Assembly: GCA_012270065.1 (NCBI GenBank)
Contig: JAAXJB010000084.1
Coordinates: 189,201-253,200, forward strand
DNA length: 64,000 nt
Source: Rubripirellula sp.
GTDB taxonomy: Bacteria > Planctomycetota > Planctomycetia > Pirellulales > Pirellulaceae
Reading direction: 5' to 3'
Under the pieces are notes generated by a model that did no database searches, was not told where the DNA came from, and saw nothing but the letters and a program-made list of their open reading frames with translations. The translations under genes and the position numbers were made by a program. This document shows positions 25,906-35,167 of the stretch, piece by piece (within the stretch, counting starts at the first letter, position 1; every line of letters starts with the position of its first letter).

Positions 25906-28830
25906 TTGCTCAACCATGAAGACTGGTTGCGTTCAATGTGGATGTTTTCAGGAAAAATAGTCGTAATTCTGCTTGTGTGGTGTCTCTCGATGCCGGCGAG
26001 TAGACTTGCGCGCGCTCAGGAGACAGGTGCTTCCGATGCATCGAGAGAATTTTTTGAGAAAAAAATCCGTCCTGCGTTGGAAGAACACTGCATTCGCTGC
26101 CATGGAGCGAAAAAGATGCAGGGTGGTTTGCGTCTTGACAGTCGTGAGGGGTGGCAAAAAGGAGGCGACTCAGGGGCTGCAATCATTCCGGGTGATGAGG
26201 AGAGCCTTCTTCTCAAGGCAATCAGCTACGAAGACGCCAGTTTCGAAATGCCTCCACGTGGTAAGTTGCCAGAAAAGGTAAGAGAGGCATTCCGTACTTG
26301 GATCCAGAGTGGTGCGTTTGATCCCCGTCGCCAGCAAGCAACGGGCGAGATGGAATCCCCGGAAGCTCCAACTGTTGCTGATGGTAGAAATTTTTGGGCG
26401 TTCCAGCCAATCAGTAAACCATTGATTCCTGACGTGTCGAACAAGTCATGGGTGAACAATGACGTGGACAGGTTCATTCTGGCAAAGCTGGAAGAACGCG
26501 GTCTTGATCCAGTCGCTGATACAAACAGAGAGAGTCTTCTGCGGCGACTGACCTTTGATTTGACTGGATTGCCACCAACGCCAAAACAAATGGAGCTGTA
26601 TCTCCCAGATGGATCAGATGATGCTACAGAACGACTGATTGACCGCCTTCTGGATTCGCCGCGATACGGCGAGCGTTGGGGCCGACATTGGCTGGATGTT
26701 GTTCGGTTTGCAGAGTCAAGTGGTGGGGGACGCACTCTGCTTTTTCCTGACGCCTGGCGATACCGGGATTATGTGATTCAAGCCTTCAATCAGGACTTGC
26801 CTTTCGATGAATTTGTCAAGGAACAGATTGCTGGGGATCTTCTGCCGACCAAAGGCAGAATCGATCGCCAACGCAAAATTGTTGCCACTGGATTTCTGAT
26901 GTTGGGGCCGACAAATTACGAAATGCAGGATAAAGACATTCTGGAAATGGATGTTGTGGATGAGCAACTTGACACGATGGGTAAGGCCATGCTCGGAATG
27001 ACCATTGGATGTGCGAGATGCCATGATCACAAGTTTGATCCCATCCCTACCCGTGACTACTACGCGTTGGCCGGAATATTCAAGAGCACTCATACGCTGA
27101 AGCATTCCAATGTTTCTACGTGGAATACCGTCGAGCTTCCTCTTCCAGAAGAAGAAGAGACGAGTATCAATGCCGCGCGGCAGAAGCTGAAGACTGCCGA
27201 GGAAAAGCTTGCCGCTGCGAATGCAGAATTGAAGAAACTCACAGGGGAATCAAGTGGTTCCACCAAGTCGGTTGACATGAGTGACTTGGACGGGGTGATC
27301 GTAGACAGTACCGATGCAGAGGTTGTCGGCAAGTGGAAGAATTCGACATCAGTGGGACGTTACGTCGGAAGTGATTACATCCACGACGACAACGCGGGCA
27401 AAGGGGAAAAATCAGTCAAGTATTCGGTCATGCTTCCTGAAACGGGGCGCTATGAGGTATTTGCCACCTATTCAACCGGCGACAATCGGGCATCGAAAGT
27501 TCCATACCGTATCCGGCATCGTGGTGGTGAGACCGTTGCTACCATCAATCAGCGAAAAAAACCGTCTCGGGATGGATTGATGGAGTCGCTGGGAATCTTC
27601 GAGTTTGACCATCAGGAGAAAGTCAGCGTTTTGCTGATGACAACAGGAACGGATGATGGTTTTGTGATTGCCGACGCGATCATTTGGAAGCCAATCGCTG
27701 GTGATACAGAACAGAAGGTCGTCCAGTCGCAGGGTCCTGCAGTCGACGCAGAGAATGAGGCCCTCAAAGCCGAAATAGAGGCCGCCAAGAGTGAAGTGAA
27801 TCGCTTGAACAATGAGGTCAAGGCGATCAGAAAGGCCATTCCCAAACGCCCCGTTGCGATGGCTCCCCGTGATGTTGAAAAGCCAGCTGACATTCATGTC
27901 GCAGTCCGTGGCATGACACATCAGAAAGGAGACTTGGTGCCCCGTGGTGTTTTGGAAATCGCCACGTGGAAGGGGATGCCGGAAGTGAACAAAGGTACCA
28001 GTGGTAGATTGGAATTGGCTCAATGGCTGGCCAGTGAAAAGAATCCGTTGACTGCACGGGTCATCGCAAATCGTGTCTGGTACTGGATCATGGGGCGAGG
28101 AATCGTTGCGAGTGTTGATAATTTCGGTTCTACCGGGAATCGACCCACTCATCCTCTTCTTCTGGATTATCTCGCCTCGTTTCTGATCGAGAACAATTGG
28201 TCGATCAAGGCGCTGGTGCGAGAGATTGTCTCTTCTCGTGTTTACCAGTTGAGCAGCATTGCGACCGAAGAGGCCCTGCAAAAGGATCCCGGGAATCTGT
28301 GTTATGGGCGACGGGAGAGAAAACGTTTGCTCGCGGAGGATATTCGCGATGCAATGCTGATGGCGGCGGGCAATCTCGATTTTTCCATTGGCGGGCCAAC
28401 GATCAAAAAGGGGACATCGAGTGAGTACGGTTATCAGTTTGAGGGAAGACGACGCAGCGTTTATGTCCCTGTTTTCCGAAATCGTTTGCCCCAGATTTTT
28501 GAAGTGTTCGACTTTGCTGACCCCAACATTCAAGGTGGCCAGCGGGCAACGAGTAACGTCGCTTCCCAAGCTCTGTTGATGATGAATCAGCCTTTCGTGA
28601 TTGAACAGGCTTCCGATGCAGCAAAGCGGCTCGAGAATGTGAAGCTTGACGGGAATGACGCGATGTTGAAGCAGGCTTATGCCGAAGTTTTAGGGCGTCG
28701 ACCCACCGAACAGGAGCGGTTGGTAATGATGGAATTGCTGGCGGTAACAGATCCGGACAGAGAAACCTCACAATGGGCCTCGGTGTACCAGTTGCTGTTT
28801 CAATGCATTGACTTTCGTTATTTGGACTGA
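25906..28830 (+). CDS. PSCyt1-DUF1549-DUF1553 cytochrome protein with golvesin/Xly-type insert (second of two)
   Basis: The 974-residue exported protein starts at a TTG nine bases after the previous stop; an in-frame ATG at 25936 would also keep the signal peptide (KIVVILLVWCLSMPAS). Heme site CIRCH is at 62-66. DUF1549 lies at about 190-400 with CARCHDHKFD; DUF1553 fills the C-terminal third (NPLTARVIANRVWYWIMG, GGQRATSNVASQALLMMNQPF). Between them, residues about 460-615 have VIVDSTDAEVVGKW, LPETGRYEVFATYS and VIADAIIWKP, the pattern of golvesin/Xly carbohydrate-binding-like domains, followed by a coiled coil (ENEALKAEIEAAKSEVNRLN). The insert differs from that of the first copy, so the pair probably bind different ligands. 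Confidence 0.92.
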   Translation: MLNHEDWLRSMWMFSGKIVVILLVWCLSMPASRLARAQETGASDASREFFEKKIRPALEEHCIRCHGAKKMQGGLRLDSREGWQKGGDSGAAIIPGDEESLLLKAISYEDASFEMPPRGKLPEKVREAFRTWIQSGAFDPRRQQATGEMESPEAPTVADGRNFWAFQPISKPLIPDVSNKSWVNNDVDRFILAKLEERGLDPVADTNRESLLRRLTFDLTGLPPTPKQMELYLPDGSDDATERLIDRLLDSPRYGERWGRHWLDVVRFAESSGGGRTLLFPDAWRYRDYVIQAFNQDLPFDEFVKEQIAGDLLPTKGRIDRQRKIVATGFLMLGPTNYEMQDKDILEMDVVDEQLDTMGKAMLGMTIGCARCHDHKFDPIPTRDYYALAGIFKSTHTLKHSNVSTWNTVELPLPEEEETSINAARQKLKTAEEKLAAANAELKKLTGESSGSTKSVDMSDLDGVIVDSTDAEVVGKWKNSTSVGRYVGSDYIHDDNAGKGEKSVKYSVMLPETGRYEVFATYSTGDNRASKVPYRIRHRGGETVATINQRKKPSRDGLMESLGIFEFDHQEKVSVLLMTTGTDDGFVIADAIIWKPIAGDTEQKVVQSQGPAVDAENEALKAEIEAAKSEVNRLNNEVKAIRKAIPKRPVAMAPRDVEKPADIHVAVRGMTHQKGDLVPRGVLEIATWKGMPEVNKGTSGRLELAQWLASEKNPLTARVIANRVWYWIMGRGIVASVDNFGSTGNRPTHPLLLDYLASFLIENNWSIKALVREIVSSRVYQLSSIATEEALQKDPGNLCYGRRERKRLLAEDIRDAMLMAAGNLDFSIGGPTIKKGTSSEYGYQFEGRRRSVYVPVFRNRLPQIFEVFDFADPNIQGGQRATSNVASQALLMMNQPFVIEQASDAAKRLENVKLDGNDAMLKQAYAEVLGRRPTEQERLVMMELLAVTDPDRETSQWASVYQLLFQCIDFRYLD

Positions 28831-28851
28831 GGCGGGAAATCGGGAGATATG

Positions 28852-30267
28852 ATGAAAATCGATCGGCGGAATCTTTTGAAATCAAGTGCTTGTGGTTTCG
28901 GGTACCTGGCCGCAGCCTCGATGGCTGCGCGTGATGCTAACGCGACTGGGGCAAATCCACTGGCGGCCAAACCAACTCATTTTCCACCTCGAGCAAAACG
29001 TGTGATTTTTGTTTTCATGCAAGGTGGTCCGAGTCATGTTGATACTTTCGATTACAAACCGTTATTGGAAAAACACGACGGTGAGGAAAAAACGTTTGAC
29101 GATGCCAGAGTGCTGGCGAAGACAAAACAGATAACAAAGCATCGTGTTTTCAAGTCACCTTGGAAGTTCAAGCAGTATGGAGAGTGTGGACAGCATGTAT
29201 CCGAACTTTTTCCTCACATTGCCAAGCGTGTTGATGATCTCTGTTTTCTGAAGGGAATGCATACGAATGGAGTCGCACACGGACCAGCAACGCTTTTTCT
29301 CCACACTGGTTCCATTAATTTTGTTCGTCCATCCGTCGGTTCCTGGGTGCAATATGGACTTGGCAGCGAAAGTGAGAATTTGCCGGGCTTTGTGACGTTG
29401 CAGCCATCGATGGGCAATGGCGGTCCGCGTAATTATGGCAACGCCTTTTTACCTGCCGTTTACCAGGGCACTGCTGTGGGCCGGGCTGGCGTATCTGCAA
29501 CCGATGCGAGAATCAGGAACCTGAGTAACCCAGTCTTGAATCCTGAGCAGCAGGCACGGCAATTTGATGCATTGCAGAAACTCAACGCCATTCAGAACCA
29601 CTCAAACGCTGGCGATACTGAGCTGGACGCCCTGATCAATTCCTACGAGTTGGCTTGGCGTATGCAACGTTCTGTTCCCGATATTCTTGATCTTTCATCG
29701 GAGTCCAGGCACGTGCAGGAAATGTACGGAATCGGGGAAAAGGAAACGGATGATTTTGGTCGGCAGTGTCTCATGGCAAGACGATTGTCAGAGGCAGGCG
29801 TCAGATACATCCAAGTCAATTATGGTGATAACACGAATAATCCCCGTTGGGATCAGCATTCGAATCTCGAGAAACACGCGGACCACGCTGTGAGAGTAGA
29901 CAAGCCGATCGCAGGCTTGATTGCAGACCTGAAGCAACGCGGTCTGCTTGATGATACGCTTGTCTGGTGGGGCGGGGAATTTGGACGGACACCCTACGCA
30001 CAGGCAAATGGAACTGGTCGTGACCATAACCCATATGGCTTTACTTCATTCCTGGCAGGTGGAGGTGTCAAGTCGGGATTCTCATACGGCGAAACTGACG
30101 AATTCGGTCATCATGCGATCCATGAAAAAATTCACATGCACGACTGGCATGCCACTCTGTTGCATTTGCTTGGGCTTGACCATGAAAAACTCACGTTCAA
30201 TTACAGTGGCCGTGACTTCCGCTTGACCGACGTGCATGGTGAAGTGATCAAGGAAATTTTTGCGTGA
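28852..30267 (+). CDS. DUF1501 exported protein (second of two)
   Basis: Two adjacent ATGs exist at 28849 and 28852; the second has better spacing from GGGAG at 28842-28846, giving 471 residues. A Tat-like signal (IDRRNLLKSSACGFGYLAAAS) is followed by the DUF1501 domain: KRVIFVFMQGGPSHVDTFDYKP, WWGGEFGRTPYAQ, GRDHNPYGFTSFLAGGGVKSG and the end FNYSGRDFRLTDVHGEVIKEIFA. It is clearly a paralogue of the first DUF1501 but diverged (different middle region around GNGGPRNYGNAFLPAVYQG). Lying 21 bases after the second PSCyt1 gene, it completes a mirrored arrangement of the two pairs on one transcript. Confidence 0.92.
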   Translation: MKIDRRNLLKSSACGFGYLAAASMAARDANATGANPLAAKPTHFPPRAKRVIFVFMQGGPSHVDTFDYKPLLEKHDGEEKTFDDARVLAKTKQITKHRVFKSPWKFKQYGECGQHVSELFPHIAKRVDDLCFLKGMHTNGVAHGPATLFLHTGSINFVRPSVGSWVQYGLGSESENLPGFVTLQPSMGNGGPRNYGNAFLPAVYQGTAVGRAGVSATDARIRNLSNPVLNPEQQARQFDALQKLNAIQNHSNAGDTELDALINSYELAWRMQRSVPDILDLSSESRHVQEMYGIGEKETDDFGRQCLMARRLSEAGVRYIQVNYGDNTNNPRWDQHSNLEKHADHAVRVDKPIAGLIADLKQRGLLDDTLVWWGGEFGRTPYAQANGTGRDHNPYGFTSFLAGGGVKSGFSYGETDEFGHHAIHEKIHMHDWHATLLHLLGLDHEKLTFNYSGRDFRLTDVHGEVIKEIFA

Positions 30268-30337
30268 TTGGTTTCGTGCTGCTGGTACCATGAATCTGGT
30301 CCTGTGTTGCATAACCTGCTCATGACGGAGGGAAGCG

Positions 30338-31432
30338 ATGGGGAAACAGCTCGGATTGAAGAATGTTCTCATGCTTGCCGTGATGTTGATCGGCTGTCTG
30401 GTGCATTGTGCCATGGTCGAATGTCTAGCCCAGACAGCGACAGCTGGTCCACCGGTGCTGCTGCAGATGATTCGGGATTCTGCTGTGCACGCCGAATTGA
30501 AGCTCAGCACAAAACAGAAGGCCGATGTCCTTGCGGCTTTGCGTGAAGTGGATGGAGCATGGTTTCGAAGCCGGAATCTGAAAAGTGACAAGCGTGGTCA
30601 AGAAATCCGTGATCTGACTGCGACGCTGGAAAAAAGCCTCGAGGCAATTCTCAGTGTCGCTCAAACGAAAAGGTTGTACCAATTGCAACTTCAGGCGTTG
30701 GGAACCCGGATGCTCACAAGAGAAGATGTTGCAGAGACGCTCATGTTGTCACGAGATCAGCGTGATGCTTTGGAAGCAGCTTTTCAGGCAACGGATCAGG
30801 CGATAGCCCAGTTGTCAGATTCGGCCAAGGGGATGGATCAGAACACGCAGGTTCAGGAGTTGAAACAGGCCGAGCGAGATCTTGTTGCAAAGCAACTGAC
30901 ACAGCAGCAACAGCGGCAGTTCGGTGATTTGGTGGGGAGTGCCTTTGATTTTTCTTCTGTCCGGAGAACCTATCCGCTGGCACCTGAATTGACGCTTGAC
31001 GGTGCGGCTTGGATGCAGGGTGGACCTTTGAAACTTGCTGATCTGAAGGGAAAAGTCGTAGCCGTTCATTTTTACGCTTTCCAGTGCATCAATTGTCAGC
31101 GGAATCTGCCGCATTACAAAGCGTGGTGGAAAGACGATGAAGATCGTGGGCTCGGGGTCATCGGATTGCAGACGCCCGAAACATCTGCCGAACGCAGTCC
31201 TGGAAAGGTCCAGTCAGCAGCAAAACGGGACGGCATTGAATATCCGGTTTTGTTGGATATGGAATCCGCCAATTGGAAAAAGTGGAGTAATACCATGTGG
31301 CCCACCGTCTACCTGATTGATCGTCAGGGTTTCTTGAGGCGTTGGTGGCAGGGGGAATTGAACTGGCAGGGAGGCGACGGTGAGCAGCAGATGAGGTTGA
31401 CCATCGAGCGATTATTGTCGGAGCAGGACTGA
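30338..31432 (+). CDS. Thioredoxin-fold (redoxin/TlpA-like) exported protein with helical N-terminal domain
   Basis: The 364-residue protein begins with a hydrophobic export signal (about 5-32) and a helical region (about 40-205) rich in Gln and Leu with two repeats of a kind seen in Spy-like LTxxQ proteins. Residues about 215-364 are a thioredoxin fold: LKGKVVAVHFYAFQCINCQRNLPHYKAWW carries the redox pair CxxC (CINC), then VIGLQTPE, a cis-Pro-type segment MWPTVYLIDRQGF. This is the layout of periplasmic thiol oxidoreductases that resemble DipZ/ResA. A strong ribosome site (GGAGGGAAGCG) precedes the ATG. It follows the DUF1501 gene by 70 bases and could serve disulfide or heme chemistry for the two cytochrome proteins; that link is inference. 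Confidence 0.83.
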   Translation: MGKQLGLKNVLMLAVMLIGCLVHCAMVECLAQTATAGPPVLLQMIRDSAVHAELKLSTKQKADVLAALREVDGAWFRSRNLKSDKRGQEIRDLTATLEKSLEAILSVAQTKRLYQLQLQALGTRMLTREDVAETLMLSRDQRDALEAAFQATDQAIAQLSDSAKGMDQNTQVQELKQAERDLVAKQLTQQQQRQFGDLVGSAFDFSSVRRTYPLAPELTLDGAAWMQGGPLKLADLKGKVVAVHFYAFQCINCQRNLPHYKAWWKDDEDRGLGVIGLQTPETSAERSPGKVQSAAKRDGIEYPVLLDMESANWKKWSNTMWPTVYLIDRQGFLRRWWQGELNWQGGDGEQQMRLTIERLLSEQD

Positions 31433-31491
31433 TACTGCTGCATACGCGCTTCGCACGTACACAGCGTTTCATCTCTCTGTCCGACTTGGAG

Positions 31492-33108
31492 TCATGATCG
31501 TAACAAGCTGATCGCCCCACGTTCCTCTGGCATCGGGAGGTCGATTAACTCCCGTCGTAGCAATGCAAGTGGGTTGCGGTCATTCAATCGCATGGCGGTC
31601 TGTACGTGTCCGCCGAGCAGCATTTGATCTGCCCCGGCAGACAAGAAGCCTTTGGTGTACGCCAGCAGGGTCTCGCCTTCGAGCAGGTGAAACTCGTGAT
31701 TGGTAGCCTTGCTGTCCATGGACGTATTGAGTGGGTCGCTTAGGTTGCTGACCAGTGGACGATATCCATAACGGCTACTGATTAAAGCACTGATCGTTCC
31801 TGCTGATGCGACAATTCCGTCTCCTGTATCGGGATCAATGTGCGCGTAGATCAGCGACACCAGTTGTTCGCCGGTGTTGGTTTGCCACAACGTGTCACTG
31901 ACGCGTTGGATCAGTTGAGCAGGAGTATGGCGATACCCGGAATGTGAAGTCAGGGCAGCACGTGCGATCGCTGCGTGCATGGCACCTTTGGCGGTGGAGT
32001 CTGCAGCCTCAGCGATGGCAAGCATCAGCGTGCCGTCAGGCAGCACATCCCAGTGGTGCCAGCCAGTCGCCCACGCCTGAGGCGATTCGATCATGCCGTC
32101 AACACGCCAGTCATCAGCCAACACGGAGCCAACCGGCAGGGACTCGAATTGCCATTGCGCGATTGCTTGTACTGACTGATCGGGATCTTTTTCATCGAAA
32201 ATATCCGACTGTGAAGCCTGACGAAGAAGAAGAGACAGGTTGTTGGCAACAAGTCGCGCGACCGCCGATTCTGCGTTGCCGAATTCCGTCGTCGTTTCTT
32301 TGAAAAGCCAAAGCGTACCAATGGGAATGTCGTCTACCTGAATCGCAACACAGATCCCGGCCGCAAACGGCTCTGGGCAGTTCCATGTGTCGATGGAATC
32401 GGTCAGCATGTCGTCGATGGTGACAACGCCTTGAACCATCGCTTCCAGATCACCACGGCTTCCGCGCAGTTCACGGGGGCGATTTTGAAGTCGGTCTTGG
32501 GGCAGGCCGACTACTGACCTTGCTTTCAGGTAGCTCGTTTCTTCGTCGAGCATGTATAACGCCGCAGCATCGCATCTGCAGGCATTCATGGCATCGGAAA
32601 TGGTTTGCTCAATTTGATCAGCCGTCACTCTTCCGTCAGATTCCAGCCCGATCATGGCGGCCGTCGATGCGAGTTCCGCTTCACGCTGTCGCAGGCTTTC
32701 CTCGGTTCGTCGAATCTGATCGGCAAGTTTCGATGCTGCGTTTGCCAACCTTGTCGCAGCGTTTCGGCTAAGTCCCTGTAAAGGTTCGTTTTCACGCTCG
32801 CTGGTCGTTTCGCTGCTCACATTCGGCAGCAATTCAACGACTCGATTGCGGCGTGAAGCTCGTGAGTCAATGCGCCAGCCAGTTGTATCGGAAAAACTGT
32901 CCCAGAAATCGGTGATCAGGTTGTGTGGCTGTTCGCTGCGGTTCGATCCGCCGAGTTCGATGCCGCGATGGATTCGGAGGTAGTTGGGGGTTGTCTTGGT
33001 CACGTATTCGCCTAGTGCGGATGTCAGCTTTGGGGTTAGCGGCAACCTTGCCATCAGCGATTCAAGCGTACAGATAACGCTCTTGCCTCCTTCGTGCACC
33101 AAGGACAT
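31492..33108 (-). CDS. GAF plus SpoIIE/PP2C-type protein lacking metal ligands (predicted pseudophosphatase)
   Basis: The 538-residue cytoplasmic protein has a coiled coil (about 122-148), a GAF domain (about 155-300) and a C-terminal SpoIIE-like domain (about 330-538). The fold landmarks align, but each metal-binding Asp is replaced: the usual GGDYYD is TGWHHWD, the usual IADVSGHG is IAEAADSTAKG, the usual YTDG is YTKG, and the final DDxT segment is ERGAIS. It therefore probably cannot hydrolyse phosphoserine and may act as a binding partner, for example in a partner-switching pathway. An N-terminal 100 residues are not recognised. The ribosome site is weak. It lies downstream of the DUF1559 gene but behind that gene's terminator. 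Confidence 0.75.
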   Translation of the reverse strand: MSLVHEGGKSVICTLESLMARLPLTPKLTSALGEYVTKTTPNYLRIHRGIELGGSNRSEQPHNLITDFWDSFSDTTGWRIDSRASRRNRVVELLPNVSSETTSERENEPLQGLSRNAATRLANAASKLADQIRRTEESLRQREAELASTAAMIGLESDGRVTADQIEQTISDAMNACRCDAAALYMLDEETSYLKARSVVGLPQDRLQNRPRELRGSRGDLEAMVQGVVTIDDMLTDSIDTWNCPEPFAAGICVAIQVDDIPIGTLWLFKETTTEFGNAESAVARLVANNLSLLLRQASQSDIFDEKDPDQSVQAIAQWQFESLPVGSVLADDWRVDGMIESPQAWATGWHHWDVLPDGTLMLAIAEAADSTAKGAMHAAIARAALTSHSGYRHTPAQLIQRVSDTLWQTNTGEQLVSLIYAHIDPDTGDGIVASAGTISALISSRYGYRPLVSNLSDPLNTSMDSKATNHEFHLLEGETLLAYTKGFLSAGADQMLLGGHVQTAMRLNDRNPLALLRRELIDLPMPEERGAISLLRS

Positions 33109-33545
33109 CGACTCGCCTGAGCTCTTCTCTGAAAAGAATAATCAGCAAACTTGATGTTGCTTGCCAAGTCGGTGGAATGACCGATACAAGTGGATGATCC
33201 GAAGAATTGGAGCTTCCGGTTTCATCTTCGGCGCTGGGATGAGAGTCCCTGATTCCGCGTCTGTTTTTGAGGTGGGGTCTGGTAGCGAATGCGAATCGCA
33301 AGCTGCTTGCGGCAAATCGATGTCCACAGCATTTGAAAAGCACTGCCCGCGCTGGAATCCGCGTCGGCGAAGCAAGTCCCGGGCGGCAACCTGACGGGCG
33401 CGACAGCATTGGGCGATACAATGTCTGTCGTGCATTCGTGACGAGTGGTCCGTCAGATTTCACATAAAAAAATCTGCCGATGAGCGAGTAGCCCACCGGC
33501 AGATGATTTGTTTCGGTCGTCCTGAACTGCTGCCAGGATGAAGAA
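33109..33545. other. Intergenic region holding a terminator
   Basis: No gene is seen. The right end contains the rho-independent terminator of the DUF1559 gene (33466-33504, - strand). The rest must hold the promoter of the GAF-SpoIIE gene, which I could not identify. Confidence 0.5.
33466..33504 (-). terminator. Rho-independent terminator of the DUF1559 gene
   Basis: Read on the - strand, ATCTGCCG (33504-33497) pairs with CGGCAGAT (33479-33472), and seven T residues follow (33472-33466). It begins about 40 bases after the DUF1559 stop codon. Confidence 0.88.
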
Positions 33546-34754
33546 TCAGTTTCCGATTTCGTCCGTCAGCACAAATTCAGGATAGGGTACCAGGCTGGCC
33601 TTACCACGAGGTGTCATCATTGCTTGAAGCACGCGACTGTCGATGGACTGAACAATGAACCGGGTTGCTCCATCACCAAAGGCGCAGTTGACGCCGTCAA
33701 CGTGTGCAGATGAGGGACGGGCCAGCGAACTGCTGTTTGCCGAGGTCAAATCCAGGTTGAAAATGTCCTCTGAGACAGTTGCTCCGCGGCCATTGATTTT
33801 GTGAAAATCAGAAACCGCTTCAGGATTGATTTTCCCCTGGGGATTCGCGAGGCTCGGATCAAATTCGGGTGCACCATTCCAGTAGGCCGCCAGCGAAGTG
33901 TCGCTGTACTTTTCGTCTTCGTAGTGCCAGACCATTCCGTTTGTGTAGCGGGATTGATAGATGACATTGTTATTCACGTTGCCATTGATACTGGTGTAAG
34001 CCTGCTGCAGGCGGGCCGTATTCGCAAATCCTGCCCGATGCCATGGCAACGCTTGTACATTCTCGGAGAACATCAAGGTGAAGCCTTTGCCATCCTTCAT
34101 GTCATCAAGTGTGACGGGATCGGCGGTCGAGTTGAACTGCTGAGTGCCAACACCGCTGTTTTTATCCATCGAGTTGATCAGGCGGCTGCTGCCGTTGTAG
34201 TTTCTCAGCAGCCAAGTGCCGTCCTGCATTCTGGGGTGCATGCCGTTGTTGTAGACCATGCTGTTCTTGCCAAAGTTTCCCCGTGACACAGGGTTGCTGG
34301 GACACTGGAAAATTGAAAGGTTGGGAGCCGCAAGGGGATGCATGCCTTGTCCCGAAGTACCATCCAGCCTGCCCAGTGCAGTGGAGGTTGTGATCACTGG
34401 ATAACGATCCTGCGTCCAGTGTTCATAGGTCGGTTGGCCATCCAACCACGGAAGAAGCGCCACTGCCCAAGTACCGAGCTTCAGGTGATTTGCTGGAGTG
34501 TTTGCCGGATCACTCGGATCCATCCCGGAATCGAAAGTCCCGAAGGATTGAATGTAGCCTGGCAGGGCATTTTTCTGGACATCGTGTTGAACACCTGCCA
34601 AGGCAAGGTTCTTCATGTTGGTAGCACATTGACTTTTGCGAGCCGTCTCCCTGGCCGCATTGACGGCCGGGATCAGCAACCCCATCAAAATGCCGATGAT
34701 GGTGATGACCACCAACAGCTCGACCAGAGTAAAACCGGAATGTTGACGTTTCAT
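33546..34754 (-). CDS. DUF1559 prepilin-type protein (H-X9-DG family)
   Basis: The 402-residue protein starts with a type IV prepilin-like leader: basic MKRQHSG cut before FTLVELLVVITIIGILMGLL, with the conserved Glu at +5. The DUF1559 domain follows and ends in HVDGVNCAFGDG, exactly the H-X9-DG signature. These proteins are amplified in planctomycetes, and are expected to be processed by a prepilin peptidase and exposed in pilus-like or pseudopilin structures; individual roles are unknown. It is monocistronic: a candidate promoter lies upstream (34932-34960) and a strong terminator downstream. Confidence 0.95.
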   Translation of the reverse strand: MKRQHSGFTLVELLVVITIIGILMGLLIPAVNAARETARKSQCATNMKNLALAGVQHDVQKNALPGYIQSFGTFDSGMDPSDPANTPANHLKLGTWAVALLPWLDGQPTYEHWTQDRYPVITTSTALGRLDGTSGQGMHPLAAPNLSIFQCPSNPVSRGNFGKNSMVYNNGMHPRMQDGTWLLRNYNGSSRLINSMDKNSGVGTQQFNSTADPVTLDDMKDGKGFTLMFSENVQALPWHRAGFANTARLQQAYTSINGNVNNNVIYQSRYTNGMVWHYEDEKYSDTSLAAYWNGAPEFDPSLANPQGKINPEAVSDFHKINGRGATVSEDIFNLDLTSANSSSLARPSSAHVDGVNCAFGDGATRFIVQSIDSRVLQAMMTPRGKASLVPYPEFVLTDEIGN

Positions 34755-35167
34755 TTTTGGGACTCCAGATCGGATGATGTTTTGTAGAAAAGTGAACGTT
34801 TCGAGGAGACGACAGGACTTCCTGAGACCATGCCAGCAGACCGTGCCGAGACTGATGAGGCGGAGTTCAACGCCAATACCAGCGCATTAAGGGATCCATG
34901 ACGAATGATCGCGAAATGAGTAATTAACCAGATTATCTCAAATAACAACGCAAATTGCAATCTAATCTGGGTAATCTACCGAATTGTGGACCCTCCGGTC
35001 TTCGCTGAAAACGGTTATTCGGATCGTTTTTTCGCCCTGTTTTCTCGCTTAAGCTCGTTTTAAGCTGATAACAGGCGTTTAGGCTGGCGGTCGGTTGTCA
35101 TGTTGGCACTCGAGTCCAAATTGTCTTGAATTTTTCCGGTCCGGTTTGGCCAGAGCGAAGTTCCCAC
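34755..35167. other. Divergent intergenic region
   Basis: Separates the DUF1559 gene (-) from the cysteine-desulfurase-like gene (+). It is AT-rich at 34920-34990, where the DUF1559 promoter is proposed. A short palindrome GCTTAAGC near 35048 has no known meaning. No promoter for the rightward gene is evident. Confidence 0.4.
34932..34960 (-). promoter_or_regulatory. Candidate sigma-70-type promoter for the DUF1559 gene
   Basis: On the - strand TTGCAA (34960-34955) and GATAAT (34937-34932) are separated by 17 bases in an AT-rich patch. The predicted leader would be about 170 bases. Support is pattern and position only. Confidence 0.4.

Noticed and set aside
27472..28569. 365-codon open frame on the - strand
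   Set aside because: Entirely antisense to the second PSCyt1/DUF1553 gene, with no ribosome site or recognisable domain.
35126..35167. TTG at 35126 as the start of the PLP enzyme
   Set aside because: The extra 14 residues do not fit family N-termini; GTG at 35168 gives the usual start.
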